The position numbers were made by a program, and so were the translations under genes. Below the pieces are notes generated by a model. That model searched no databases. It saw only the letters and a list, made by a program, of their open reading frames with translations, and was not told the DNA's origin. A stretch of 46,316 nt of DNA. Origin: a virus. Positions 1 through 9,042 of the stretch are shown piece by piece. Every line of letters starts with the position of its first letter. The stretch's first letter is position 1. The stretch lies in the IMG/VR virus record IMGVR_UViG_3300042893_000777, positions 1 to 46,316 of that record, one strand, 5' to 3'.

Positions 1-3000
1 CCGTCACAAGTTAAAGTTGACGTTAGTGATTGTACTAATGGTGATTCATCGTAAACTGTCTGTCCCGCACTTGGGTCTGGTGCAACCCCAATTGATGGTG
101 ATGCCCCCTGACTTCCTTTATAATATGTAAAAAAATTGTTTTGGTGTAATCCATATCCAGTATTACCATAATAACCATCTTGTGTTTTAGTGGATGTTGG
201 TATTCTATCACTTCTCATAACCAAATACTGTGGTGTTGTTGGTGTTGCAAAAGAAACGTTATATTGTATTGAAGTTAATGCTGAACCAATGTATTTGTAA
301 TAGGCCGGAGAATATACCGCATATCGTCTAATAGGTGTCCAAGGCCAATATATTTCTTTGTCACCACTTGAACTACCAAAGGTGGTTCCAAACCCATATG
401 TATTTGATGAGTTTGGTGAACCAATAAATGACCCTCCCGCAAAATAGTAATTTGATGTTGCGTTATTAGGGTTTGGTCCAACCAAAGGTGTTGGTAACAC
501 GTTTCCTCTTTGAACAGAATTAACGTTATATCCATTTGAACTTAAATTATTAATTGTTGGAAATCCAGCATCTGGTTTATATGATGTCACACCTGAAACA
601 GTAAAATCATCTGAACATAAATAATAATAAGGTAACGTTGATGTAAACCCGGTATATTCATTTCTAATAAAACCATTAACATCTGTATAAGAAGGACTTA
701 TTTTAAAATTATAAGATTCAAAATAAAGATTTGGTGCAGTATTATTTGATACAATATTATGACTTTTTGGTTTATTACCTGACGTATACCCTTGAATAGG
801 CACATTTAAATAATAGTCACCTTCAATTATTGCCGAAGAAGAACCGTATGACGTATTACCAAAAATTCTAGATAAATCGTACTTATTTCTTTGTTTTTCA
901 CTATATGGGTCAACACCTCTAGCAATTATAATTATTTCATAATTACCATAACCAGCAGCATTTGTTATAACGTCTGGATTGTTGATATAATTTGGAGAAT
1001 TATTCAAATAAGGATTACATTCATTTTCATAAACAATAACTGAATCGTGATTTAAATATTTTTGGGGAAACCTTGTTGGGTTCGTTATGGTGTAAGACGC
1101 ATTAGTTAAAAAATTGGAGTAGGTATAACCCGTAATAACCTGAAAATATTCAATGTCAATTGGTCTACTTAAAAAGTTTTCACTACTTCCTGTTTGTATT
1201 ATATCATAATATACTGTTGGGAGATTTGATGAGTTATTTGACGGATTAGCGCAGTTCACTTGTATTGGAACAAATAATCCAGTTTGTGAAGTTCCGGTTA
1301 AAGAATGGTTACCAAATTGATTATCTGTATTTCCACTAAATGAGTTATAAAAAGTTGCTCCTGTAATATTTTTATTACAATTAGAGAGTTTTGGGTCTTG
1401 GAATGAGAATATCTGTCCAATACCTAACTGGGAAATGGTTCCTGGTTTTGCAAGTAAAATTAAAGGTTGGTCATAATGTTTTTTACCTGGATTATTATTA
1501 AAATTAAATTTAACTTCCATTTGATTAACTCCATCAAAATATTTTTGTCTTAAATTAAATTCATTTAATTTTTGTGCATATGTTTCTGAAATAGGGTATG
1601 ATAATGTTCTAAAATTAACTCCAGAAGCTCTATCCGCAGCAAACACAAATGGTTGTGGTGCGTGTAAATATTTTTTATCTGGTATACCTGTTTGATCGTT
1701 ACCAACATCTAAAGATTCACTACCTGATATTAATCTTTGGTACCCTAATATAGCGGCGGTTACAACATTTGATTCAATGTCTTGGTCAGACAATGAATAT
1801 GTAAAAGATTTATATTGTCCAAGTACACCATTACAATAAAAATATCCACCATCTCCATCGGTTGTATCAAACCCGTCCATTTGACTTAAGTTTGGGTGTT
1901 CCCCATTAAATGTTGATATATCTTGTATGGGAACTAAAAATGAGTTTGAGGTTGATGCTGAAGTTGGTACACCAACAGGTAAATCAACTCCTGATGCTGA
2001 CTGCCCGGCTTCCTGTATTTCACCATTCACACTATCTGTGGTTATGTCATTTGCTTCAGACATATCTGCATTTCCACATTCACAATCACAAGTTGAACAG
2101 TCAGGATATGCTAACATAGGTAATCCTATTCTAGGAAAATTATCAATTGGTATTAAATATGCAATGGTAAATCCGATAAACGCCAAAGACAAACCAACTT
2201 TAAACACAATCCCTAATATTTGAACAATAACTCTTAATATTACACCGATATTGAAAATTGGTCCCCCTGGAATTGCAACCGCCGCTTGTTCAAAAATTGA
2301 GTTTATTGTATCTATACCTTCTCTAATTGCAATATACCCAAAATAAAACCCTAAAACAATTAGTAGATATTTTAACACTGGCCATACCCATGCAATAAAG
2401 TGAGCAACAAATAATAAAGTCATAATTGGGAATACCAATATTGACATCAATAGGTTAAATATAAAAAATAAAAAATCAAAATTTCTTATAACATCGTTAA
2501 CCGGAAATGTATTAACGGTTGATTTACAAGTTCTATTATCAATTTCTTTTATACCTAAGTGTTTTGCTCTACCAATACCGTTTTTATAACGGTCCAAAAA
2601 CATTGCGGTGGTATAAACTTTATTATAGTTAAATTCATAAAAGGTATCTTCACAATTAATCGCTGAGGTTGAATCCACATAATCATCCCAATCTAAACTA
2701 AAAGTGTATGACCTTAACAAATCAAAATAATTTTGAGAGTAAAGAGTGTAGGATACTGTTGCCGGAGTATTCGGGTCAATAAATGTTGGTGTAACATATA
2801 CCACATCACCACTATTAACTGGAATTAGTTGAATATCTCCATAATAAGGTTGTGGTCCACTACCAGAATCAATTTGAATACTATAACTAGAGGTATTAAC
2901 TGTATTGTCAAATATCATTCCCCCACCTGTTGTAATAATAAAAGCCCCGGATATTGGTCCTCCTGGTATTGAAAAAGTTGCGTTTGGTGCCCCATTAATA

Positions 3001-4484
3001 CCGGTATATGAAATTGATGATGGTAATGTGGGATCTGTTGGTACAAAAGTTATAAAAATTGCGTTACCGGCAGATAATCCTGTAATACCATTAGTTAAAT
3101 CACCTAAATAAGGTTGTGGCGATAATGGAATTAGTGTTGGTGAGATTGCCACCTGAAAAGAACTTACGTTCGTTAGAACAGGTAAAACTAAATCACCGGA
3201 AGATGGTATAATAAATAAATCAACTAAATTTAATGGGTTTACGGTAAATGAAAGTGATGTTTCTCCAGAACTATAAATTGGGTCGCTACTATATGAAGAC
3301 GTTGTCCAACCGTGTTCTTTAACATTTGGTACAAAGAAGTTTGCTCTTAAAAATTCATTCTGTAGTCCACCTTCATTTTCCCATTTAAATTTAAATCTAT
3401 ATTTACCTTTAGTTGGTATTCCTATTTTTGGGTCATTTGAAATTGCTTGTTCTCCGAACTCATTGGTGTAGATATAATCTAAGTTCATAGGTACATTAAC
3501 CAAATATGAACCATCACCGTCAATTACTTTCCCGTTTTGTTCTAACTTATATTCCTCTAATATTGGTAAACCGTCCTGGTCACTATTAATTGTTTGTCTT
3601 ATTGCTAGTATTTGTCCTGGTCCGGTTACTAACTCACATAAATTACCGGTGTTATTTTTTGGTTTACAACTTACCCTTAACGCATCATCCTCACTTGTTG
3701 AGATTATTGACCCCATAAAAACTGCGGTTGGTCTGATTGATACATTTGCTTCAGATGTCAAATCAAAATCAACTCTTGTAATACCCAAATTACATATTTC
3801 AGGTTCTCCCCATAATGGAGATATGTCAACAATTTTATTTAATGTTTTAATTTGGGGTAATTCATTTAAATTTGTTGATGATTTAAATTTTGACCCGTTT
3901 ACTTGTGATTCTGTTGCCTGTCCTGCTTGAATGAGGTCTTGTGGTGATAATGAAAAACAACCCATATCGGATAAATCAATATCACTAAAAATTGTTTGAC
4001 TTCCAAGAGGAACTCCAAATATCATATAATCACCACTTTCGTTAGTTCTTGTTGTAAATTTATAATATTTGTCATATACTTCAACATATGTTTGGTCTAA
4101 TAAAACTTCACCTCTATCTGGGAAAGTTCCAGTTGCCGCATGTCCGGTGTATGAAGGTTTTTTAGGTAATAGATTATACCTATAACCATCCTCATTAACA
4201 TCCGATAAAGTAGTGTATGGATATAACTCACTAATTACCGGATTTGTGGAATCTTCATCACTAACCGGTATGAAAATTGAAACTCTTGCGTTTGGTAATC
4301 CAAATCCTCCGTTGGCAAAAACTCTACCAACAACAACGCCATAATCAGAACATTGTCTGTTATAGATATCACTCTGTAGAATTTTTAATGATAGTATATT
4401 GAGGCTATCAAAATCTTGATCTAAATTAACCTTGATTGATTTGTCTACACCGACTTGCGTTCTTATTCTATATGATTTAGGCAT
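1..4484 (-). CDS. Giant baseplate/tail structural protein with membrane segments (partial, C-terminus outside window)
   Basis: An uninterrupted minus-strand frame runs from an ATG at 4484 off the left edge, giving at least 1494 codons; spot translation in several places found no stop. The N-terminus starts MPKSYRIRTQVGVDKS. Residues about 46-165 look like a carboxypeptidase-regulatory (beta-sandwich) domain, with GVVVGRVFANGGFGLPNARV and later TNESGDYMIFGVPLGS. Residues about 663-721 and 745-782 are strongly hydrophobic, probably three or four membrane helices, and are followed by a Cys cluster DCSTCDCECGNAD near 791-805. The rest is Asn/Ser/Tyr-rich and structural in character. It follows gp25 and gp6 in the same direction, the place where T4 has gp7/gp8, so a wedge or fibre-attachment role is likely but inferred. 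Membrane helices are unusual for such a protein. A TATTTAT motif lies 16 nt upstream of the start. Confidence 0.75.
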   Translation of the reverse strand, partial: MPKSYRIRTQVGVDKSIKVNLDQDFDSLNILSLKILQSDIYNRQCSDYGVVVGRVFANGGFGLPNARVSIFIPVSDEDSTNPVISELYPYTTLSDVNEDGYRYNLLPKKPSYTGHAATGTFPDRGEVLLDQTYVEVYDKYYKFTTRTNESGDYMIFGVPLGSQTIFSDIDLSDMGCFSLSPQDLIQAGQATESQVNGSKFKSSTNLNELPQIKTLNKIVDISPLWGEPEICNLGITRVDFDLTSEANVSIRPTAVFMGSIISTSEDDALRVSCKPKNNTGNLCELVTGPGQILAIRQTINSDQDGLPILEEYKLEQNGKVIDGDGSYLVNVPMNLDYIYTNEFGEQAISNDPKIGIPTKGKYRFKFKWENEGGLQNEFLRANFFVPNVKEHGWTTSSYSSDPIYSSGETSLSFTVNPLNLVDLFIIPSSGDLVLPVLTNVSSFQVAISPTLIPLSPQPYLGDLTNGITGLSAGNAIFITFVPTDPTLPSSISYTGINGAPNATFSIPGGPISGAFIITTGGGMIFDNTVNTSSYSIQIDSGSGPQPYYGDIQLIPVNSGDVVYVTPTFIDPNTPATVSYTLYSQNYFDLLRSYTFSLDWDDYVDSTSAINCEDTFYEFNYNKVYTTAMFLDRYKNGIGRAKHLGIKEIDNRTCKSTVNTFPVNDVIRNFDFLFFIFNLLMSILVFPIMTLLFVAHFIAWVWPVLKYLLIVLGFYFGYIAIREGIDTINSIFEQAAVAIPGGPIFNIGVILRVIVQILGIVFKVGLSLAFIGFTIAYLIPIDNFPRIGLPMLAYPDCSTCDCECGNADMSEANDITTDSVNGEIQEAGQSASGVDLPVGVPTSASTSNSFLVPIQDISTFNGEHPNLSQMDGFDTTDGDGGYFYCNGVLGQYKSFTYSLSDQDIESNVVTAAILGYQRLISGSESLDVGNDQTGIPDKKYLHAPQPFVFAADRASGVNFRTLSYPISETYAQKLNEFNLRQKYFDGVNQMEVKFNFNNNPGKKHYDQPLILLAKPGTISQLGIGQIFSFQDPKLSNCNKNITGATFYNSFSGNTDNQFGNHSLTGTSQTGLFVPIQVNCANPSNNSSNLPTVYYDIIQTGSSENFLSRPIDIEYFQVITGYTYSNFLTNASYTITNPTRFPQKYLNHDSVIVYENECNPYLNNSPNYINNPDVITNAAGYGNYEIIIIARGVDPYSEKQRNKYDLSRIFGNTSYGSSSAIIEGDYYLNVPIQGYTSGNKPKSHNIVSNNTAPNLYFESYNFKISPSYTDVNGFIRNEYTGFTSTLPYYYLCSDDFTVSGVTSYKPDAGFPTINNLSSNGYNVNSVQRGNVLPTPLVGPNPNNATSNYYFAGGSFIGSPNSSNTYGFGTTFGSSSGDKEIYWPWTPIRRYAVYSPAYYKYIGSALTSIQYNVSFATPTTPQYLVMRSDRIPTSTKTQDGYYGNTGYGLHQNNFFTYYKGSQGASPSIGVAPDPSAGQTVYDESPLVQSLTSTLTCD

Positions 4485-4500
4485 TAAATTCTTTCTTTTT

Positions 4501-4510
4501 TGATAAATAG
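4501..4510 (-). promoter_or_regulatory. TATTTAT-type candidate promoter
   Basis: The minus strand reads CTATTTATCA, 16 nt before the ATG at 4484, in the 75-nt gap after the gp6 gene. Confidence 0.45.
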
Positions 4511-4559
4511 TTTATTTCCCATTTTAGAAAAATAATCCTTTTATAAAAAAAATAAATTA

Positions 4560-6398
4560 TCAGGAGAAATTAATACCTTTAAAATTAAGAACTCTTACGT
4601 TAATATCCTTATTTGGGAATCTAATTTGGTACATTTGAGTTGGTTCAGCAAAGATTGTGTCGGCAATTAATTCAATTTGTTTTGTTTCCGGGTCAATATA
4701 TCTTTGTGATGTTTGTGATGATGAGTATTGTCCTCCAATTTTATTAAAGAATAGTATGTCTGAGATACTTATAACACCACTTAGGTCTTGTATTTGTCTT
4801 CTAATTTCAGATACATATACGTTCTGACCCATTTGTCTATTTGTTGGCGCAAAATACTTACTAACAATGTCAATTATTTGTGTTACTAAAGAACCTTGAT
4901 TTTGACTGGCATCTAAAACAACATCAACAGTTACCCCTAAATCAATTACATTAGCACTTTCAACCGAAATATAGTCATTTATCATTCTATAGTTTGATAA
5001 ATAATTTGCAATGTTTTGTTTTAATGTATTTGAAGAAATTTCAGTTAACTTACCGTCATCATCATAAGACAATAATTTAATCTTTATTTTATTATTTTCT
5101 TCCGTGATTGTTACTTTTGCTGGGGCACCAAACTGGGACGGCATTGTTCTTATTATTGATTCATAATCATTAATTGTTACCGCTCTATTCTGTGCCGCAA
5201 AGTTAAATGAAACCATTTGTCTAACTTCTTCTGTTGTTGGTGAGTTTGCCCCTCCAATTGCCGCAGTTAAATTGTTACATCTTAATGAGTTAATAACACT
5301 TCTATTTGCACTTTCGGATGGTCCATTAACAAAGAATGATACGGTACCTATCTGATTAATCACATTTATGCCTAAATTACTATTTTGACCACCACCAACT
5401 CTATATTGTATAAACAATGTTGAGTTTGCCTTAAGTGCTGACCCTAACGCTAAATTATTAGAATATTTAGATAAGTCAAAAGATAATCCGTCTCTTGTGA
5501 ACGACCTTAATTGGTCTTCGGCTGATGTATTACCACCACCAAAGGTAAGTTTCTTAAAACCTTCTGGAGTATATTCAGTAATAAATTTATCACTTGTAAC
5601 AACATATTTACCAACTTTAATTCCAGGACGATCCGATACCTTTGTTGGATCCTCAACAAAAACTCTATCTTCCATTAAAGCTTGAACTTCATACCATCTA
5701 TTCTCTAATCCTAAAAATTCTTGAGGTTGTGGTATTGTTGCGTATTGAGTACCTTCCTTAATTAAAACACTTGTAACTCCAAGAACATTTTTTTCAGGTA
5801 AAAATAACTCAAAAAATGGTCTGACATCATTTGCGGTAACAACTCTTTTAAAAACTTTTGTTGTTCCATTAACAACTACCTCACGTTTTGTAATTGTATA
5901 ATTTAATAACTTATTGGTAGAATCAAAATTAGGAATTTTTAATCTATTTGGGAATCCTTCAGCATTTACTGCCGATGAGAAATCAATATCATATACCGTT
6001 TCAAAAGGTTGTCCGGAACCATTAACCTGAGCTCCCCTTCTTAATATACCACAATATCTTAAATCTTCTTTATCCCCAAACGCAGGTACTGTGATTGAGA
6101 AATCAACTAGTGTTACTGACGGTCTTTGTCCGGGAACTTTTAATCCATAAGTTCTTGCAATATTAAATACCGACGATCTTTGTTGGGCATACTGTAAAAC
6201 GGTCTCTTGTATACTTCTATCTATATGAAATTGTAGATTATCTGTTACCGCAGCATTTAAATCTAACATAACCGAAAATATACCGGCATCGTTAAAGTTT
6301 TGGACTAACTCTGGATAATATTGTCTTGTAAAATTTATTAACTCCGTTCTAATCCCTTGGAAGTCCCTTACCGTGTATGATATTTTTTTCTCTGCCAT
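4560..6398 (-). CDS. 6: Baseplate wedge protein, T4 gp6-like (baseplate J family)
   Basis: 612 aa, near the 660 aa of T4 gp6. The start ATG (MAEKKISYTVRDF) lies just after the gp25 gene. The N-terminal region with YYPELVQNFNDAG and SVMLDLNAAVTDNLQFHID is typical of gp6/J-family wedge proteins that dimerise into the inner baseplate ring. The C-terminal half contains the family's NYRMINDYISVES and ISVSDIL-like stretches that precede a beta-rich end. It sits directly downstream of gp25, 9 nt away, as expected for partners in one wedge. The leader contains AATATTTAAT, a weak version of the TATTTAT motif. Assignment rests on recognised family pattern, not a search. Confidence 0.85.
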   Translation of the reverse strand: MAEKKISYTVRDFQGIRTELINFTRQYYPELVQNFNDAGIFSVMLDLNAAVTDNLQFHIDRSIQETVLQYAQQRSSVFNIARTYGLKVPGQRPSVTLVDFSITVPAFGDKEDLRYCGILRRGAQVNGSGQPFETVYDIDFSSAVNAEGFPNRLKIPNFDSTNKLLNYTITKREVVVNGTTKVFKRVVTANDVRPFFELFLPEKNVLGVTSVLIKEGTQYATIPQPQEFLGLENRWYEVQALMEDRVFVEDPTKVSDRPGIKVGKYVVTSDKFITEYTPEGFKKLTFGGGNTSAEDQLRSFTRDGLSFDLSKYSNNLALGSALKANSTLFIQYRVGGGQNSNLGINVINQIGTVSFFVNGPSESANRSVINSLRCNNLTAAIGGANSPTTEEVRQMVSFNFAAQNRAVTINDYESIIRTMPSQFGAPAKVTITEENNKIKIKLLSYDDDGKLTEISSNTLKQNIANYLSNYRMINDYISVESANVIDLGVTVDVVLDASQNQGSLVTQIIDIVSKYFAPTNRQMGQNVYVSEIRRQIQDLSGVISISDILFFNKIGGQYSSSQTSQRYIDPETKQIELIADTIFAEPTQMYQIRFPNKDINVRVLNFKGINFS

Positions 6399-6407
6399 AT
6401 CTTTTTA

Positions 6408-6869
6408 TTAAATATTTAATATAACGAAATCACTGGACTCAAAAGCCGAATTTGTTATTTTGTAATCAATTTTAACCTTTGCGGTATATTCTTTTTGTGC
6501 CAATCCAGGTACCCTAAATTCTCTTTGTCCTTCAGAGTTTATATAAGTTGCTCCAGGTTCCTCAATATCTGCGGTTGCCTCAGTAATACTAACATTAGTT
6601 ATTAATATTCCTGGCATATATCTTGCAACACTATCTCTAATTTCACTTTCAATTTCACTAAATGTTGGTCCGTCTAGTGGTTCAAATATATATTCATATA
6701 ATCTTGTTCCAAAATCAGGTAAAAAATATCTAGTTCCTTTTCTTGTTAATAATAAATGAATTAAATTACTTCTAACCTCATCATCTGTGGTATCTGTAGT
6801 ACCTAAATACTTACCCAAATATGATTGATTAAAAGGAAATGTTATTCCGTATGTTATTCCATTTGCCAT
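6408..6869 (-). CDS. 25: Baseplate wedge protein, gp25/GPW lysozyme-like family
   Basis: The frame is open from 6947, but the ATG at 6869 (MANGITYGITFPFNQ) is the better start: it gives 153 aa, close to T4 gp25 (132 aa). It lies just behind a TATTTAT motif and avoids overlap with the upstream terminator and the DUF5522 gene. The diagnostic stretch RKGTRYFLPDFGTRLYEYIF is at about residues 40-60. gp25-family proteins join the wedge to the sheath and are shared by all contractile tails. Transcribed first in the gp25-gp6-giant protein group. Confidence 0.85.
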   Translation of the reverse strand: MANGITYGITFPFNQSYLGKYLGTTDTTDDEVRSNLIHLLLTRKGTRYFLPDFGTRLYEYIFEPLDGPTFSEIESEIRDSVARYMPGILITNVSITEATADIEEPGATYINSEGQREFRVPGLAQKEYTAKVKIDYKITNSAFESSDFVILNI

Positions 6870-6871
6870 AT

Positions 6872-6884
6872 CTAATAAATATAG
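6872..6884 (-). promoter_or_regulatory. TATTTAT-type candidate promoter of gp25
   Basis: The minus strand reads CTATATTTATTAG, 2 nt before the gp25 ATG. A second copy, CTATTTAT, is at 6901-6908. Both lie after the terminator at 6911-6944, where a new transcript would have to start. Confidence 0.45.
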
Positions 6885-6910
6885 TGTTGTGAATTTTTGA
6901 ATAAATAGAT

Positions 6911-6944
6911 ATAAAAATAAAAAATCCCTACTTTCGTAAGGATT
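6911..6944 (-). terminator. Rho-independent terminator of the replication operon
   Basis: On the minus strand AATCCTTAC and GTAGGGATT form a 9-bp stem (one G-U pair) closed by a GAAA tetraloop, followed by a T-rich run (6911-6922). The stem overlaps the last codons and TAG stop of the DUF5522 gene. Confidence 0.75.
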
Positions 6945-7155
6945 CATTTAAATTTGTACTACCTTTTTCATATAAAGGTTCATAAGGACAATGTTTACAT
7001 TTTGAGCCACAACATCTACCCCTTTTAATATGATATGATTCTGTCATTACAAACTTACCATTATCATCTTTATAAAAGTCAGGTTCAGGAGATTTTTTAG
7101 TTGTCTCCTGAACATATAACTGTTGTATCCAATCGTTTGATGCTCTTACTGTCAT
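6928..7155 (-). CDS. Small Cys-motif protein, DUF5522-like
   Basis: 75 aa. The core RGRCCGSKCKHCPYEPLY (about residues 45-62) matches the RGxCCGxxCxHCPY signature of DUF5522, a short family of unknown function common in Bacteroidota; four Cys and one His could bind metal or act in redox. The gene starts 3 nt after the stop of the ribonucleotide reductase gene and is the last gene before a strong terminator, so the two are almost certainly co-expressed and perhaps translationally coupled. No function is known; a role in reductase reduction or metal supply would be speculation from context. Confidence 0.7.
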   Translation of the reverse strand: MTVRASNDWIQQLYVQETTKKSPEPDFYKDDNGKFVMTESYHIKRGRCCGSKCKHCPYEPLYEKGSTNLNESLRK

Positions 7156-7158
7156 TAC

Positions 7159-9018
7159 TTAAACAATTTCACAAGCTCCACCTGCACAAGCGGCTTCTCC
7201 TCTAAGGTCGGTATTATCTTGTAACTCAATAACTTTTGTAAGATCCACATCTTTCAATGTGTTTAATAATCTATCAAAATCTTCTTTTGTACAATCTTCA
7301 AAAGGTGCTTGGGTATAAGTTCCTCCGTTATAAGGTAAAACCGATAATCCATTATAAAATTTGCGGTTATTCCACATCCATTCACCAACTAATTCCCACT
7401 CGTCTTCTTTAATTGAAACCGTTGCCGATACGTTATGGGTATTTTGTCCAGTTCTGTGTCCTGGTTTAATCCATTCTTGTGCAACTTTTTTAACTCTTTC
7501 CAACATTTGGAATACTGATTCGTGTCTTATGATAGCACCTTCCGGAGCTTTTTGTGGTATACCAATAACTGCGGTATCGTGAGGACGGAAAAACTCATCT
7601 TCAACCAACTCAGGGTGATTAATTGCCAAGTAATTATAGATTGATTCATTTTTACCTACACGGATTCTTCTTATATAATAATCATTATGCCAAGCATGGA
7701 TTCCAGATGATGTTCCCAATACCAATGATGAGGTACCTGATGGTTTAACTGTTGTTGACCTTGCGGATTTGTTAATTCCAATAAGACCCGCAACCCTTTC
7801 ATTTTCTTCTTTAACTGCTTGAGACGCCGCTTTCATATCATATCCCAATACAACACCTGAACCGATTCCTGTCATTCCAACACCAATAAGTGCGTCTTTC
7901 TCAGTTGTTCTTTTCCAAACGTCTCTTAGGTAATGGAAGTCAGTATAACCCGCTTGTAATGTTCCAATGAACGCAGCCCCTTTAACTCTTTTTTCAAAAT
8001 CTTCTTGTGATTCAATGTCAGACGCATTTACCTCACATAAGTTACAGAACTGATTAGGTCGAAGTGCAATCTCACAACAAGGATTAGTTCCCCAATCTTT
8101 ATCGTTTGATAAATATATTCCTGGTTCACCCGCTCCTGATAACTCAATACGTTTCCAAAGACCCATAAAGAATTCTTTTGTAATTTTGTGTCGAAGAAGT
8201 ACTGCCGAGTTATTTGCTCTACCTCTTTGTGGGTTTGATTCCCACCAGTTTCCAGATTTACAAGAAATCATTTCTTCATCATCAGCACTAAATAATGAGA
8301 TAAGTGCCGCTCTTCTGATTCCTCCTGCCAATACCGCATCTGCAATATGACATATAATATCGTGAGTTTCGATTGGTGTTAATTTTTCACCATCTTTTTT
8401 GTTATTCAATACTTTTGTAATATTGTGTATACAATCTTTTAATGGTTGTGGTCCAGGCGCTTTACCTCCAGAAGTAACTAATAAAGCTCCTTTATGTCGG
8501 ATATCGGAAAAATCAAACACAGGGGTTGATGATTTTGTTCCCATATATGACTCAATAAGTACTTTAATCGCATCTGCCCACCCTTCAATTGAATCTCCAA
8601 TTAAATATCTTCTTGTTCTTGTTGGATTTGGTTTTTTAATTTCTGGTAGTTTATCAACGTGGTGTCTTTGTACTGAGAATCCTACTCCTGTACCACCTAA
8701 AAGTAAGAACATTGTCTCCGAAAACGCATCCGTATGGTCAATAGGTAGGTAAGCACAGTTATAAACTCTGTTTGGTGAAATCTCAATCGGTTTACCTCCA
8801 AATTGTAAAGATCTCATTGATGGAAGAATTTTCTTGTCGTATACCATTTTGTATACGTTTTCAATTTCTTCTTTAATTTGTGGGTATTTTTTTTGGTGCA
8901 TTTCTTTGTTTCTTGTCACCAATTCTTCCCAAGATTCCCTTCTATTTAATTCAGGAACAAATTTAGCGTATTTCATATACACCGTAATATTGCTCAATAT
9001 TTTTTGTGAAATATCCAT
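7159..9018 (-). CDS. nrdJ: Adenosylcobalamin-dependent (class II) ribonucleotide reductase
   Basis: 619 aa, monomeric RTPR-type. Reduces ribonucleotides to deoxyribonucleotides using a B12-generated thiyl radical. The active-site motif NPCCEI gives N312, C314 (thiyl) and E316. The reducing Cys pair is C88 (RVYNCAYLP) and C325 (FCNLCEVN). The C-terminal shuttle pair is C611/C616 in CAGGACEIV. Other family features are GGTGVGFSVQ, GGIRRAALISLF and STTVKPSGTSSLVLG. No separate beta subunit gene is nearby, as expected for class II. T4 itself uses class I and class III enzymes, so this is a different supply route. It lies between the helicase (24-nt gap) and the DUF5522 gene (3-nt gap). Confidence 0.9.
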   Translation of the reverse strand: MDISQKILSNITVYMKYAKFVPELNRRESWEELVTRNKEMHQKKYPQIKEEIENVYKMVYDKKILPSMRSLQFGGKPIEISPNRVYNCAYLPIDHTDAFSETMFLLLGGTGVGFSVQRHHVDKLPEIKKPNPTRTRRYLIGDSIEGWADAIKVLIESYMGTKSSTPVFDFSDIRHKGALLVTSGGKAPGPQPLKDCIHNITKVLNNKKDGEKLTPIETHDIICHIADAVLAGGIRRAALISLFSADDEEMISCKSGNWWESNPQRGRANNSAVLLRHKITKEFFMGLWKRIELSGAGEPGIYLSNDKDWGTNPCCEIALRPNQFCNLCEVNASDIESQEDFEKRVKGAAFIGTLQAGYTDFHYLRDVWKRTTEKDALIGVGMTGIGSGVVLGYDMKAASQAVKEENERVAGLIGINKSARSTTVKPSGTSSLVLGTSSGIHAWHNDYYIRRIRVGKNESIYNYLAINHPELVEDEFFRPHDTAVIGIPQKAPEGAIIRHESVFQMLERVKKVAQEWIKPGHRTGQNTHNVSATVSIKEDEWELVGEWMWNNRKFYNGLSVLPYNGGTYTQAPFEDCTKEDFDRLLNTLKDVDLTKVIELQDNTDLRGEAACAGGACEIV

Positions 9019-9042
9019 GTTTATTTTAATTTAATTTTTAAT

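Noticed and set aside
275-535. 86-codon minus-strand frame
   Set aside because: It is an alternate frame inside the giant partial gene, which is continuous here.
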